Shown here piece after piece: positions 17,264 through 25,292 of a stretch of 32,895 bases of DNA. A program made the position numbers and the translations under genes. Origin of the DNA: Anaeromonas gelatinilytica (GTDB lineage Bacteria > Bacillota > Clostridia > Tissierellales > SIT17); the NCBI RefSeq assembly GCF_016820635.1, contig NZ_WSFU01000084.1, forward strand, positions 1 to 32,895, read 5' to 3'. Within the stretch, counting starts at the first letter, position 1, and every line of letters starts with the position of its first letter. The notes under the pieces are model-generated. The model saw only the letters and a program-made list of their open reading frames with translations, made no database searches and was not told the DNA's origin.

Positions 17264-17282
17264 GGGTGATAGAGGTGACTTA

Positions 17283-18026
17283 ATGTTATATAAACTTCAA
17301 GGGATAGTATTAAAAGCAACAAAGCTTAATGATTCAGATAAAATTATAACTATATTTACAAAGGAGCAAGGGAAAATTCAAGCCATAGGAAAAGATGTTA
17401 GAAATCCTAAAAGTAAGTTAGTAGGTTCTACTCAAGTATTTGCTCTAAGTGAATTTATATTATATAAGGGAAAGGGTTTATATAATATAAATCAAGGTGA
17501 AGTAATAAAATCATTCTATCCTTTGAGAGAAGATTTAAAGAAATTAGCCTATGCATCCTACATTATTGAGCTTGTTAATAGTGGTGTTATTGAAGAGGAA
17601 TCTAATATCAAGGTGTTTGGATTATTAGAAAAAACTTTAAGTTTAATAATTTCAGATAACAGGTATAAACAAATAGTTAGAGCATTTGAATTAAAGTTTA
17701 TAAGTTATTTAGGTTATAGACCTCATTTGATTAACTGCGTTAATTGTAATAATGATATAATTAAAAATGTAAGATTTAGTATAGTTCATAGTGGACTTTT
17801 ATGTGAAAATTGTTATAATATTGATAAATATAGTAAAAATATTAATTTGGAAGTTGTAAATACAATGAAATTTCTTTTATTTAGTTCCTTTGAGGATATT
17901 TTAAAGATTGAAGTTGAAGCAGATATTCTTAAAACATTAGAAAAATTATTATTTTCATATATAGCTAAGAATATAAATAAAACCAATTTCAATTCATTAA
18001 AATTTATAAATGATGTAGAAAAATAA
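17283..18026 (+). CDS. recO: DNA repair protein RecO
   Basis: RecO is a recombination mediator that helps load RecA on SSB-coated DNA with RecR. The 247 residues have an N-terminal OB-fold (GIVLKATKLNDSDKIITIFTK) and a helical domain with a four-cysteine zinc site (CVNCNN about 160 and CENC about 184). The start ATG 17283 follows AGAGGTGA; the longer reading from 17241 lacks a ribosome site and overlaps yqzL. Confidence 0.95.
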   Translation: MLYKLQGIVLKATKLNDSDKIITIFTKEQGKIQAIGKDVRNPKSKLVGSTQVFALSEFILYKGKGLYNINQGEVIKSFYPLREDLKKLAYASYIIELVNSGVIEEESNIKVFGLLEKTLSLIISDNRYKQIVRAFELKFISYLGYRPHLINCVNCNNDIIKNVRFSIVHSGLLCENCYNIDKYSKNINLEVVNTMKFLLFSSFEDILKIEVEADILKTLEKLLFSYIAKNINKTNFNSLKFINDVEK

Positions 18027-18041
18027 TATGGAGGTGTTACT

Positions 18042-18548
18042 TTGGATATAAGTTTGGAGAAAATTGATACTATTAGAGAACGTACTGGTGTAAGCTATAA
18101 AGAAGCAAAAGATGTATTGGAAAGAAATGATGGTGATATAGTTGAAGCATTAATTGATATTGAAAATAGCAAAAAGAGTAATGAATTTAGCATAAATGAA
18201 ACTAGTGAAGAGATTATTTCTAAATTAAAAGAAACTATTAAAAAAGGTAATGTAACAAAAATACTTCTTAAAAAAGATGGAGAAACTATTATGAATATTC
18301 CTGTTACAGCAGGAGCGATTGGTGCAGTATTAGCTCCACAATTATCGGCAATAGGAATAGCTGCAGCGATGATTTCAAGAACTACTCTTGAGATAGTAAA
18401 AGAAAATGGAGAAGTCATAAATTTAAATGATATGGCTGGAAAGACAATGGATAAAATAATGAAAAGAGATAAAAAATCATCTGCTACTATGAATGATAGT
18501 AATAATATGCAATATGAATCTAAAAATGTAGATGATGATACTTATTAA
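18042..18548 (+). CDS. DUF4342 protein with UBA-like N-terminus
   Basis: The function is unknown. Residues about 3-43 form a UBA/TS-N-like three-helix domain (IDTIRERTGVSYKEAKDVLE, GDIVEALID), as found at the N-terminus of elongation factor Ts. Residues about 58-135 match the DUF4342 pattern: a charged helix, then KILLKKDGETIMNIPVTAG, a hydrophobic Ala-rich segment and ISRTTLEIVKENGEV. The C-terminal 30 residues are polar and disordered-looking. The start is TTG, five bases after a strong GGAGGTG. It is the last gene before the glyQS promoter. Confidence 0.8.
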   Translation: MDISLEKIDTIRERTGVSYKEAKDVLERNDGDIVEALIDIENSKKSNEFSINETSEEIISKLKETIKKGNVTKILLKKDGETIMNIPVTAGAIGAVLAPQLSAIGIAAAMISRTTLEIVKENGEVINLNDMAGKTMDKIMKRDKKSSATMNDSNNMQYESKNVDDDTY

Positions 18549-18550
18549 TA

Positions 18551-18579
18551 TTGACAACACTTTAATTCTTTGCTAAATT
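18551..18579 (+). promoter_or_regulatory. Promoter of the glyQS T-box operon
   Basis: TTGACA (18551-18556) and TAAATT (18574-18579) are 17 bp apart, with TG just before the -10 (extended -10). A transcription start near 18586 would begin the T-box leader. Confidence 0.65.
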
Positions 18580-18585
18580 ATTTAT

Positions 18586-18793
18586 ATAATTTATATATAT
18601 ATAATTTGTTGCTATGACGAAGAATAGTAGATTAATATTATCATTTTAGCGAGTCGGGAAAGGTGGGAGCCTGATATGATAAGTTTTTTGAAGGCACTTT
18701 GGAGCAATATTACTAAGCGGGTACTTTGGTACCAAATAGGGTGGAACCGCGGAAGTTACCTTTCGTCCCTATATAGGGATGAAAGGTTTTTTA
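18586..18793 (+). promoter_or_regulatory. Glycine T-box leader of glyQS
   Basis: This transcript leader senses uncharged tRNA-Gly. Stem I is closed by TTGCT (18609-18613) with AGCAA (18703-18707) and has a GA-rich/AGTAG segment near its base. The specifier GGC (18693-18695) lies in TTGAAGGCACTT, in the same context as the B. subtilis glyQS specifier, and reads glycine. The T-box AGGGTGGAACCGCG is at 18738-18751. The competing terminator is 18758-18769 with 18776-18787 followed by T6. No separate stem II is obvious, as in other glyQS leaders. Confidence 0.95.
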
Positions 18794-18827
18794 TTGTCTA
18801 TAATAACTAGACAAAGGAGGAGAAAAA

Positions 18828-19703
18828 ATGTATTTACAAGATCTTATATTGAAACTACAGCAATATTGGGGAGAAAAGGGTTGCTTAGTGATGCAATCTT
18901 ATGATGTAGAGAAAGGTGCAGGAACTATGAATCCAAATACTTTTCTGAGAGCATTGGGACCTGAACCATGGAAGGTAGCATATGTTGAACCATCTAGAAG
19001 ACCAGCAGATGCTAGATATGGAGAAAATCCAAATAGAGTATATCAACATCATCAAATGCAGGTGATAATAAAACCATCTCCTGATAATATTCAAGAATTA
19101 TATCTAGAGAGTTTAGAAGCTATAGGAATTGATCCTTTAAAACATGATATAAGATTTGTTGAGGATAATTGGGAAGCACCAACATTAGGAGCATGGGGTC
19201 TAGGTTGGGAAGTTTGGTTAGATGGAATGGAGATAACTCAGTTCACATATTTTCAACAAGTAGGAGGTCTTAACTGTCAATTAGAATCAGCAGAAATTAC
19301 TTATGGGTTAGAAAGAATTGCAATGTACTTACAAGATGTTGATAATATATTTGATATAAAATGGACAGAAGAGATAAAATATGGAGAAATATTTAAACAA
19401 GCCGAATATGAGCATTCTGTTTATAGTTTTGATCAAGCAGAAAAGGATATGTTGTTTAAATTATTTGATATCTATGAAAAAGAAGCTGCTAGGTTAATAG
19501 TAGAAGATTTAATATATCCTGCTTATGATTATGTGTTAAAATGTTCTCATACCTTTAACATATTAGATGCAAGAGGAGCTATTAGTGTAACTGAAAGAAC
19601 TAGTTTTATTGGAAGAGTTAGAAATTTAGCTAAATTAATAGCCTCTAAATATGTAGAAAAAAGAGAAAAATTAGAATTCCCATTATTGAAGGAGGGAATA
19701 TAA
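18828..19703 (+). CDS. glyQ: Glycyl-tRNA synthetase alpha subunit
   Basis: GlyQ is the catalytic alpha subunit of the bacterial alpha2-beta2 glycyl-tRNA synthetase. The 291 residues match the family, with [39 protein letters not shown] and [16 protein letters not shown] follows AAAGGAGGAG. Expression is controlled by the glycine T-box immediately upstream. Confidence 0.97.
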   Translation: MYLQDLILKLQQYWGEKGCLVMQSYDVEKGAGTMNPNTFLRALGPEPWKVAYVEPSRRPADARYGENPNRVYQHHQMQVIIKPSPDNIQELYLESLEAIGIDPLKHDIRFVEDNWEAPTLGAWGLGWEVWLDGMEITQFTYFQQVGGLNCQLESAEITYGLERIAMYLQDVDNIFDIKWTEEIKYGEIFKQAEYEHSVYSFDQAEKDMLFKLFDIYEKEAARLIVEDLIYPAYDYVLKCSHTFNILDARGAISVTERTSFIGRVRNLAKLIASKYVEKREKLEFPLLKEGI

Positions 19704-21782
19704 ATGAGTAAATATTTATTAGAAATAGGAACAGAAGAAATTCCTTATAGATTTATGGAGGGTGCCTTAAATCAAATGAAAGTCATGATGGGGAATATGC
19801 TTAATGAAAATAGGATTGAATATGATGATATATATACATATGGAACGCCTAGAAGATTAGTTGTATTGGTCGAAGGTATTAGTAAAGTACAATCAGACTT
19901 AGAAGAAATGGTTAAAGGTCCTTCTAAAAAGATTGCTTATAATGATTCAATGGAACCTTCAAAAGCTTTATTAGGATTTGCAAAAGGACAGGGAGTAGAT
20001 ATTGAAAATATCATTGTAAAAGACTTTAATGGAGAAGATTATGTATTTGCTAATAAAAATGTAAAAGGAATAGAAAGTAAAAAAATCTTAAAGAAGGAAA
20101 TAGTTAATTATATAAAAAATATTCACTTTCCAAAACCAATGAAATGGGGAGGAAAAAACATAAAATTTGCTAGACCTATAAGATGGTTAGTATCATTATT
20201 AGATGATGAAATTGCTGAATTTGATTTAGAAGGAATAATACCATCAAATAAAACAAGAGGTCATAGATTTCTAGGTTCTGATAATGTGATTGTAGAAAAT
20301 GTTGATGATTATTTTATAAAGATAAAAGAAAATTATGTTATAGTAGATCAAGAAAAAAGAGAAGAACTAATAAAAGCAGGTTGTAAAAAATTAGCTAAAG
20401 AAAAAGGTGGAAATCTATTAAAAGATGATGAATTGCTAAAACAACTAACTTATATAGTAGAGTATCCTACACCTTTAATAGGAAGAATTAAAGAAGAATA
20501 TTTACAGTTGCCTAAAGAAGTTATAATTACCCCTATGAAGGAACATCAACGTTATTTTCCAGTAGTAGATGATAATAATAAGCTTTTGCCATATTTTATA
20601 GCTGTAAGAAACGGGAATAAAGAAAATATTAATATAGTTACAAAAGGAAATGAAAAAGTATTAGATGCTAGATTAGAGGATGCTAAATTTTTCTATAATG
20701 AAGATTTGAAAAATAAATTAGAAGACTATGTGGATGATCTTAGAACAATAGTATATCAAGAAAAGTTAGGTACATTATATGATAAGACTAAGAGAATAAA
20801 TGAACTATCTATTGAAATGGCTAAGGAACTTGAGTTAGGAGAAGAAACAGAGGATAATATTGATAGAGCAAGTATTTTAGCTAAGGCTGACTTAGTTACA
20901 AAGATGGTAAATGAGTTTACAGAATTACAAGGTATAATGGGAAGGGAATATGCATTTAAATCTGGAGAAAATGAGATAGTAAGTTTATCTATCTATGAAC
21001 ATTATCTTCCTAGATTTGCAGGAGATGAATTACCATCAACTACGGCAGGAGCAGTTATAAGTATAGCAGATAAATTAGATACTATTTGTGGTTCGTTTGC
21101 TATAGGCTTTCAACCAACAGGAAGTCAAGATCCATTTGGACTTAGAAGACAGGCGTTAGGGATTATTAATATTATTTTAAAGAAGAATTTAGATTTACCG
21201 TTATATGAATTTATAGAATCTTCTTTGAGAATTTATATAGAAAATGAATTATATTTTGATTTTGAAAAAGTAAAAGAAGAAATAATAAGTTTCTTTAAAG
21301 GTAGAATGAAAAATATGTTTATAGATGAAGGAATAAGATATGATGTAGTTGAAGCGGTGTTAAGTATCGGAAATGATAACATAGCTGATAATGTGGTTAG
21401 ACTAAAAGAATTAAATAAATGGGTTGAAAAAGAAGAATTTAATGAGATATTGTTAGCCTTTAATAGAGTTTCAAAAATCGCGGGAAAAGCTAAGACTAAT
21501 GAAATATCACCAGAATTGTTACAGGAAGAAGAAGAAGTCAATTTATATAAAGTATATAAAGAAGTAAAAGAAGAAGTGAAAGAATATATATTACAGAAAG
21601 AGTATGATAAAGCTTTAGATAAAGTGGTTCATCTTAGAGGATATATTGATGAATTTTTTGATAATGTAATGGTGATGGTTGATGATGAAGATATTAAGAA
21701 GAATAGACTTGCCCTAATAAATAATGTTTCAAATATCATGCTTCAAATTTGTGATTTATCTAAAATTTCAAATTCAAATTAA
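19704..21782 (+). CDS. glyS: Glycyl-tRNA synthetase beta subunit
   Basis: GlyS is the tRNA-binding beta subunit that pairs with GlyQ. The 692-residue length is normal. It opens with the typical LLEIGTEEIPYRFM, has KPMKWG, TPMKEHQRYFPV and an HD-like central region (EFTELQGIMGREYA), and ends with a helical anticodon-binding domain. ATG directly follows the glyQ stop; AAGGAGGG lies in the end of glyQ. Confidence 0.97.
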   Translation: MSKYLLEIGTEEIPYRFMEGALNQMKVMMGNMLNENRIEYDDIYTYGTPRRLVVLVEGISKVQSDLEEMVKGPSKKIAYNDSMEPSKALLGFAKGQGVDIENIIVKDFNGEDYVFANKNVKGIESKKILKKEIVNYIKNIHFPKPMKWGGKNIKFARPIRWLVSLLDDEIAEFDLEGIIPSNKTRGHRFLGSDNVIVENVDDYFIKIKENYVIVDQEKREELIKAGCKKLAKEKGGNLLKDDELLKQLTYIVEYPTPLIGRIKEEYLQLPKEVIITPMKEHQRYFPVVDDNNKLLPYFIAVRNGNKENINIVTKGNEKVLDARLEDAKFFYNEDLKNKLEDYVDDLRTIVYQEKLGTLYDKTKRINELSIEMAKELELGEETEDNIDRASILAKADLVTKMVNEFTELQGIMGREYAFKSGENEIVSLSIYEHYLPRFAGDELPSTTAGAVISIADKLDTICGSFAIGFQPTGSQDPFGLRRQALGIINIILKKNLDLPLYEFIESSLRIYIENELYFDFEKVKEEIISFFKGRMKNMFIDEGIRYDVVEAVLSIGNDNIADNVVRLKELNKWVEKEEFNEILLAFNRVSKIAGKAKTNEISPELLQEEEEVNLYKVYKEVKEEVKEYILQKEYDKALDKVVHLRGYIDEFFDNVMVMVDDEDIKKNRLALINNVSNIMLQICDLSKISNSN

Positions 21783-21808
21783 TACAAAGAAGCCAATAGG
21801 ATAAAGGG

Positions 21809-22453
21809 GTGAGAAATATCCAATTAACAAATAGGCAAGAAAAAATAATAGAGATAGTAAAGGAAAATGAACCTATTACTAGTGAAGCTATTGCAAAAAA
21901 ATTAAAATTAACAAGATCTACATTAAGACCAGATTTATCTATACTCACAATGAGTGGTATATTAGATGCTAGGCCTAAGGTTGGTTACTTTTATTCAGGA
22001 ATGTCAGAAGTTAATGTTTTTAGAGATAAAATAAATTCCATAAAAGTAGGAGATATTAAATCATTACCCACAATAATAGACGAAGAAACATCGGCATATG
22101 ATGCTATAGTAACATTGTTTTTAGAAGATGTAGGAAGTATTTTTGTAACTTCGGATAATTGTCTCTCTGGTATAATTTCTAGGAAAGATTTACTAAAAAG
22201 TGCAATTGGTAATACGGATATAAATAAAATACCTGTAGCTATGATAATGACAAGAATGCCAAATATAATATACTTAGAAGAAAGTGAAACTATATTAGAG
22301 GCAGCTATAAAAATCATAGAACATGAAGTAGATAGTCTCCCAGTAGTTGAAAAACATGAAAATAGCTTAGGGGAGGAACAATTGAAAGTTGTTGGAAAAA
22401 TTTCTAAAACTAATATAACTAAATTATTTGTTGATTTAGGTATAGAAAACTAG
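21809..22453 (+). CDS. ccpN: CcpN-like gluconeogenesis repressor
   Basis: This is an HTH plus CBS-pair regulator homologous to B. subtilis CcpN (YqzB), which represses gapB and pckA in glycolytic conditions. The winged HTH (about 1-65) contains ITSEAIAKKLKLTRSTLRPDLSILTMSGILDARPKVGYFYSG; the two CBS motifs follow (about 75-205). GTG 21809 is chosen because the N-terminus aligns with CcpN from this residue and AGGA lies seven bases upstream. The next gene is ppsR, as in Bacillus (yqzB-yqfL). Confidence 0.9.
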   Translation: MRNIQLTNRQEKIIEIVKENEPITSEAIAKKLKLTRSTLRPDLSILTMSGILDARPKVGYFYSGMSEVNVFRDKINSIKVGDIKSLPTIIDEETSAYDAIVTLFLEDVGSIFVTSDNCLSGIISRKDLLKSAIGNTDINKIPVAMIMTRMPNIIYLEESETILEAAIKIIEHEVDSLPVVEKHENSLGEEQLKVVGKISKTNITKLFVDLGIEN

Positions 22454-22466
22454 GGGGTTATTTATA

Positions 22467-23285
22467 ATGGATAAAATGATGGTAGCCTATGTATTGTCTG
22501 ATTCTATTGGAGAAACGGGAGAAGAAGTAGCTCAAGCGGCAATAAGCCAATTTAATTCTGGTGAATATGAAATTAGAAGATTTCCGTATATCACAGAAGA
22601 AAATCAGATAGTAGAAATATTAGAAGAAGCTAAAGAGGAAAATTGTATAATATTATTTACTATTGTAGTAGATAGTTTACGTAAATTTTTAATAGAAAAA
22701 TCTAAGGAATATGATATACAGGCTATAGACATATTAGAACCAATTTTGAATGGTATTGAAAATGTTGTAGGATTTAAACCTAAAAGAGAACCAGGATTAA
22801 TAAGAAAATTAGATGAAAATTATTTTAGAAAAGTTGCAGCAGTTGAATTTGCTGTTAAATATGATGATGGCAAAGATACAAGAGGTATAAGAAAAGCAGA
22901 CATAGTACTTATAGGAGTATCAAGAACTTCGAAAACACCATTAAGTATGTATTTGGCTCATAAGAATGTAAAAGTAGCTAATATACCTTTATTGCCTGAA
23001 GTTAAACCTCCAAAGGAATTATATGAAATAGATCCTAAAAAGATAATAGGATTGACCGCAAATCCAATAAAGCTCAATGAAATTAGACAGGAAAGACTAA
23101 AAGCATTGGGATTAAAAAATTCAGCTAATTATGCAAGTATGGAGAGAATACTTAGAGAAATTGAATATGCTGAAGAATTAATGGAAGATTTTGATTGTAA
23201 TATTATAGATGTATCTAATAAAGCAATTGAAGAAACAGCAGGAGTTATATTAGAACTTATAAGAATTAAAAATATGAATGATTAA
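22467..23285 (+). CDS. ppsR: Pyruvate, phosphate dikinase regulatory protein
   Basis: This is a DUF299 bifunctional kinase/phosphorylase that switches pyruvate phosphate dikinase off by ADP-dependent threonine phosphorylation and on by phosphorolysis. B. subtilis YqfL is the homologue. The 272 residues contain the family P-loop-like motif GVSRTSKTPLSMYLA (about 151-165) and the N-terminal SDSIGETGEEVA. ATG follows AGGGGGT. The target ppdK is not in the window. Confidence 0.93.
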   Translation: MDKMMVAYVLSDSIGETGEEVAQAAISQFNSGEYEIRRFPYITEENQIVEILEEAKEENCIILFTIVVDSLRKFLIEKSKEYDIQAIDILEPILNGIENVVGFKPKREPGLIRKLDENYFRKVAAVEFAVKYDDGKDTRGIRKADIVLIGVSRTSKTPLSMYLAHKNVKVANIPLLPEVKPPKELYEIDPKKIIGLTANPIKLNEIRQERLKALGLKNSANYASMERILREIEYAEELMEDFDCNIIDVSNKAIEETAGVILELIRIKNMND

Positions 23286-23314
23286 AGAGTATCTTAAGAT
23301 ACTCTTTAGTTTTT
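23284..23314 (+). terminator. Rho-independent terminator after ppsR
   Basis: AAAGAGTATC (23284-23293) and GATACTCTTT (23298-23307) form a perfect 10-bp stem with a TTAA loop, followed by AGTTTTT. It ends the glyQ-glyS-ccpN-ppsR unit. Element copy C starts in its T run. Confidence 0.88.
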
Positions 23315-23473
23315 GATTGTCAAGGAAAGTTTATTTAATAAAAGTTTTAAATTACTGATAAATATAAGTGTTAATGATCACAGAAAATATTATAGGACAA
23401 TCAAAATAGGGTTGTAGGGGAGGGAAACTAGGTTTCCCTAGTGAAGGAGGATACGCTTTTTATCCAATTTTTT
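23311..23473 (+). ncRNA. Dispersed structured element, copy C (internally deleted)
   Basis: This is the same element as 9401-9617. The closing stem is TTGATTGTC (23313-23321) with GACAATCAA (23396-23404), extendable to 11 pairs. The invariant 25-nt block at 23325-23349 is identical to copy B. GTTGTAGGGGA is kept, but the two middle hairpins of copy B (about 50-60 nt) are missing. A perfect GGGAAAC-TAG-GTTTCCC hairpin (23422-23438) and a shortened GGATA/TATCC terminal stem (23449-23465) with a T6 tract follow. The inner stem has two mismatches, so this copy may be degenerate. Confidence 0.5.
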
Positions 23474-23638
23474 GATAATATGCGTATGTGATTAATTATA
23501 CTCAAATTTGGTAATAGATATATAATAAAAACAATAAAAAATCATATTATATTTGAAGGAATTAGACATAGCTTTGTTGTATATAGAATATAATAGATTT
23601 AACTATTTATGAAAAGCAATGTGAAAGAGGGTATAATC
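23474..23638 (+). other. AT-rich leader region before dgt
   Basis: Between element copy C and the dgt start I see no gene. A TATAAT at 23589-23594 could be a -10 element, but the best -35 (TAGACA, 23563-23568) is 20 bp away, so promoter assignment is weak. Confidence 0.35.
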
Positions 23639-24643
23639 TTGAATATACGAGAATATAGAGAAAAATTAGAAGAAAAGATATTATCAAAGAATGCTAAATT
23701 AAGTTGTGAGTCTAAAGGAAGAGAAAAAAATGAAAAGAAATGTGATATAAGGACAGAATTTCAAAGAGATAGAGATAGAATTATTCATTCCAAAGCATTT
23801 AGACGATTAAAGCATAAAACTCAAGTTTTTTTATCTCCAGAAGGAGATCACTATAGAACAAGACTAACCCATACATTAGAAGTTTCACAAATATCGCGAA
23901 CTATCTCTAGAGCATTACAATTAAATGAAGACTTGACAGAAGCAATATCATTAGGTCATGATTTAGGACATACTCCATTTGGACATACTGGGGAACATAT
24001 GTTAAATAAACTGAACAAAAAGGGATTTAATCATAATGAACAAAGTCTTAGGATTGTAACATTTTTAGAAAGAAGAAAAGAGAAAGAAAAAGGATTAAAT
24101 CTTACTTATGAAGTTCGTGATGGAATATTAAATCATACTGGAGAGAAAATTCCTGTTACATTAGAAGGACAATTAGTAAAAATTTGCGATAGAGTAGCAT
24201 ATATAAATCATGATATAGATGATTCTATTAGAGGTAATATATTAAATATAAGAGATCTACCGAAGGATAGTATTAAAGAGTTAGGAGAAACTCATGGAAA
24301 TAGGATAAATACTATGATAAAAGATATAATAATAAATAGTAAGGATAATAACTATATAACAATGAGTGAAGAAATAAAATATTATACGGATAAACTTAGA
24401 AGATTTATGTTTGAAAATGTATATTATAATAAAAAAGCTAAAAGAGAAGATGGTAAAGCTGAATATTTAGTAGAACAATTATATAATTATTATATAAATC
24501 ATATAGATAAAATTCCGTTTGAATTTAGAGATAATCCAGGAGATATAGATGATTTTGTATGTGATTATATTGCTGGGATGACAGATAGATATGCTTTGAA
24601 AAAATTTAATAATATATTTGTACCATCTCCTTGGGAAGAATAA
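23639..24643 (+). CDS. dgt: Deoxyguanosinetriphosphate triphosphohydrolase-like HD protein
   Basis: This HD-domain enzyme hydrolyses dNTPs (classically dGTP) to the nucleoside plus triphosphate. Motifs: CDIRTEFQRDRDRIIHSKAFRRLKHKTQVF region, HRTRLTHTLEVSQI-type helix (here YRTRLTHTLEVSQI), HD pair in LGHDLGHTPFGHTGE and the later DRVAYINHDIDD. I prefer TTG 23639 (334 codons) over ATG 23609: GAGGG lies seven bases upstream, and relatives begin with a similar NIRE segment. It lies between ppsR and yaiI. Substrate preference cannot be read from sequence. Confidence 0.9.
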   Translation: MNIREYREKLEEKILSKNAKLSCESKGREKNEKKCDIRTEFQRDRDRIIHSKAFRRLKHKTQVFLSPEGDHYRTRLTHTLEVSQISRTISRALQLNEDLTEAISLGHDLGHTPFGHTGEHMLNKLNKKGFNHNEQSLRIVTFLERRKEKEKGLNLTYEVRDGILNHTGEKIPVTLEGQLVKICDRVAYINHDIDDSIRGNILNIRDLPKDSIKELGETHGNRINTMIKDIIINSKDNNYITMSEEIKYYTDKLRRFMFENVYYNKKAKREDGKAEYLVEQLYNYYINHIDKIPFEFRDNPGDIDDFVCDYIAGMTDRYALKKFNNIFVPSPWEE

Positions 24644-24713
24644 ACTATTTAAAAAAATTAATACTTTTTCAAAATATAAATGAAGGATATTAGATTTTTA
24701 TGTCGAAGATTGT

Positions 24714-24743
24714 TTGTTCAACCCTTTTATAAAATGTTATAAT
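24714..24743 (+). promoter_or_regulatory. Promoter for yaiI-dnaG-rpoD
   Basis: TTGTTC (24714-24719) and TATAAT (24738-24743) with an 18-bp spacer and a TG extended -10. It is the clearest promoter upstream of the macromolecular synthesis genes. Confidence 0.55.
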
Positions 24744-24773
24744 ATTTTAAGTGAAATTAATAAGGATGATTTA

Positions 24774-25232
24774 ATGAAAATATTAGTAGATTCTGATGCT
24801 TGCCCAGTTAAAAATATAATTAATAATATTTCAAATAAATATAATATTGAAACATTTTATATAACAAGTGTTTCCCACTATTCAATTAGTTCTAATATAG
24901 ATCAATCAAAATTTATTTATGTAGACAATACAAATCAATCTGCAGACATTGAAATACTTAATAGAGCAGTTAAAAAAGACATAGTCATAACTGATGATTA
25001 TGGTTTAGCATCTTTAGTATTATCCAAAGGATGTTATTGTGTATCTTCTAAAGGATATATATATAATAAAAATAATATTAATAATCTTCTTACTCAAAGG
25101 TATATAAGTATGAAAGAAAGAAAACTTAATAATAGAGTTAAAGGTGGACCTAAAAAGAGAAGATCTAAAGATGATGAAAAGTTCACAAAAAACCTAATAA
25201 AAATGTTAAATAATAATTTTATTGAAAATTAA
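24774..25232 (+). CDS. yqxD: YaiI/YqxD family (DUF188) PIN-like protein
   Basis: DUF188 proteins are PIN-like and presumed nucleic-acid-acting; no reaction is established. The 152 residues start MKILVDSDACPVK, then have YVDNTNQSADIEI, DIVITDDYGLASLVLSKG and the basic tail NRVKGGPKKRRSKDDEKF, all family features. ATG 24774 follows AAGGATGAT. The frame extends upstream, but those residues overlap the promoter. B. subtilis yqxD also lies just before dnaG. Confidence 0.9.
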   Translation: MKILVDSDACPVKNIINNISNKYNIETFYITSVSHYSISSNIDQSKFIYVDNTNQSADIEILNRAVKKDIVITDDYGLASLVLSKGCYCVSSKGYIYNKNNINNLLTQRYISMKERKLNNRVKGGPKKRRSKDDEKFTKNLIKMLNNNFIEN

Positions 25233-25292
25233 TAAATATAATAAGAAGGATTTAGTCAATTTTTGACGAATAGATAAATGAAGGTGGTATAA

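Noticed and set aside
23563-23594. Promoter for dgt
   Set aside because: The TATAAT is good but the nearest -35 is 20 bp away. Left as uncertain.
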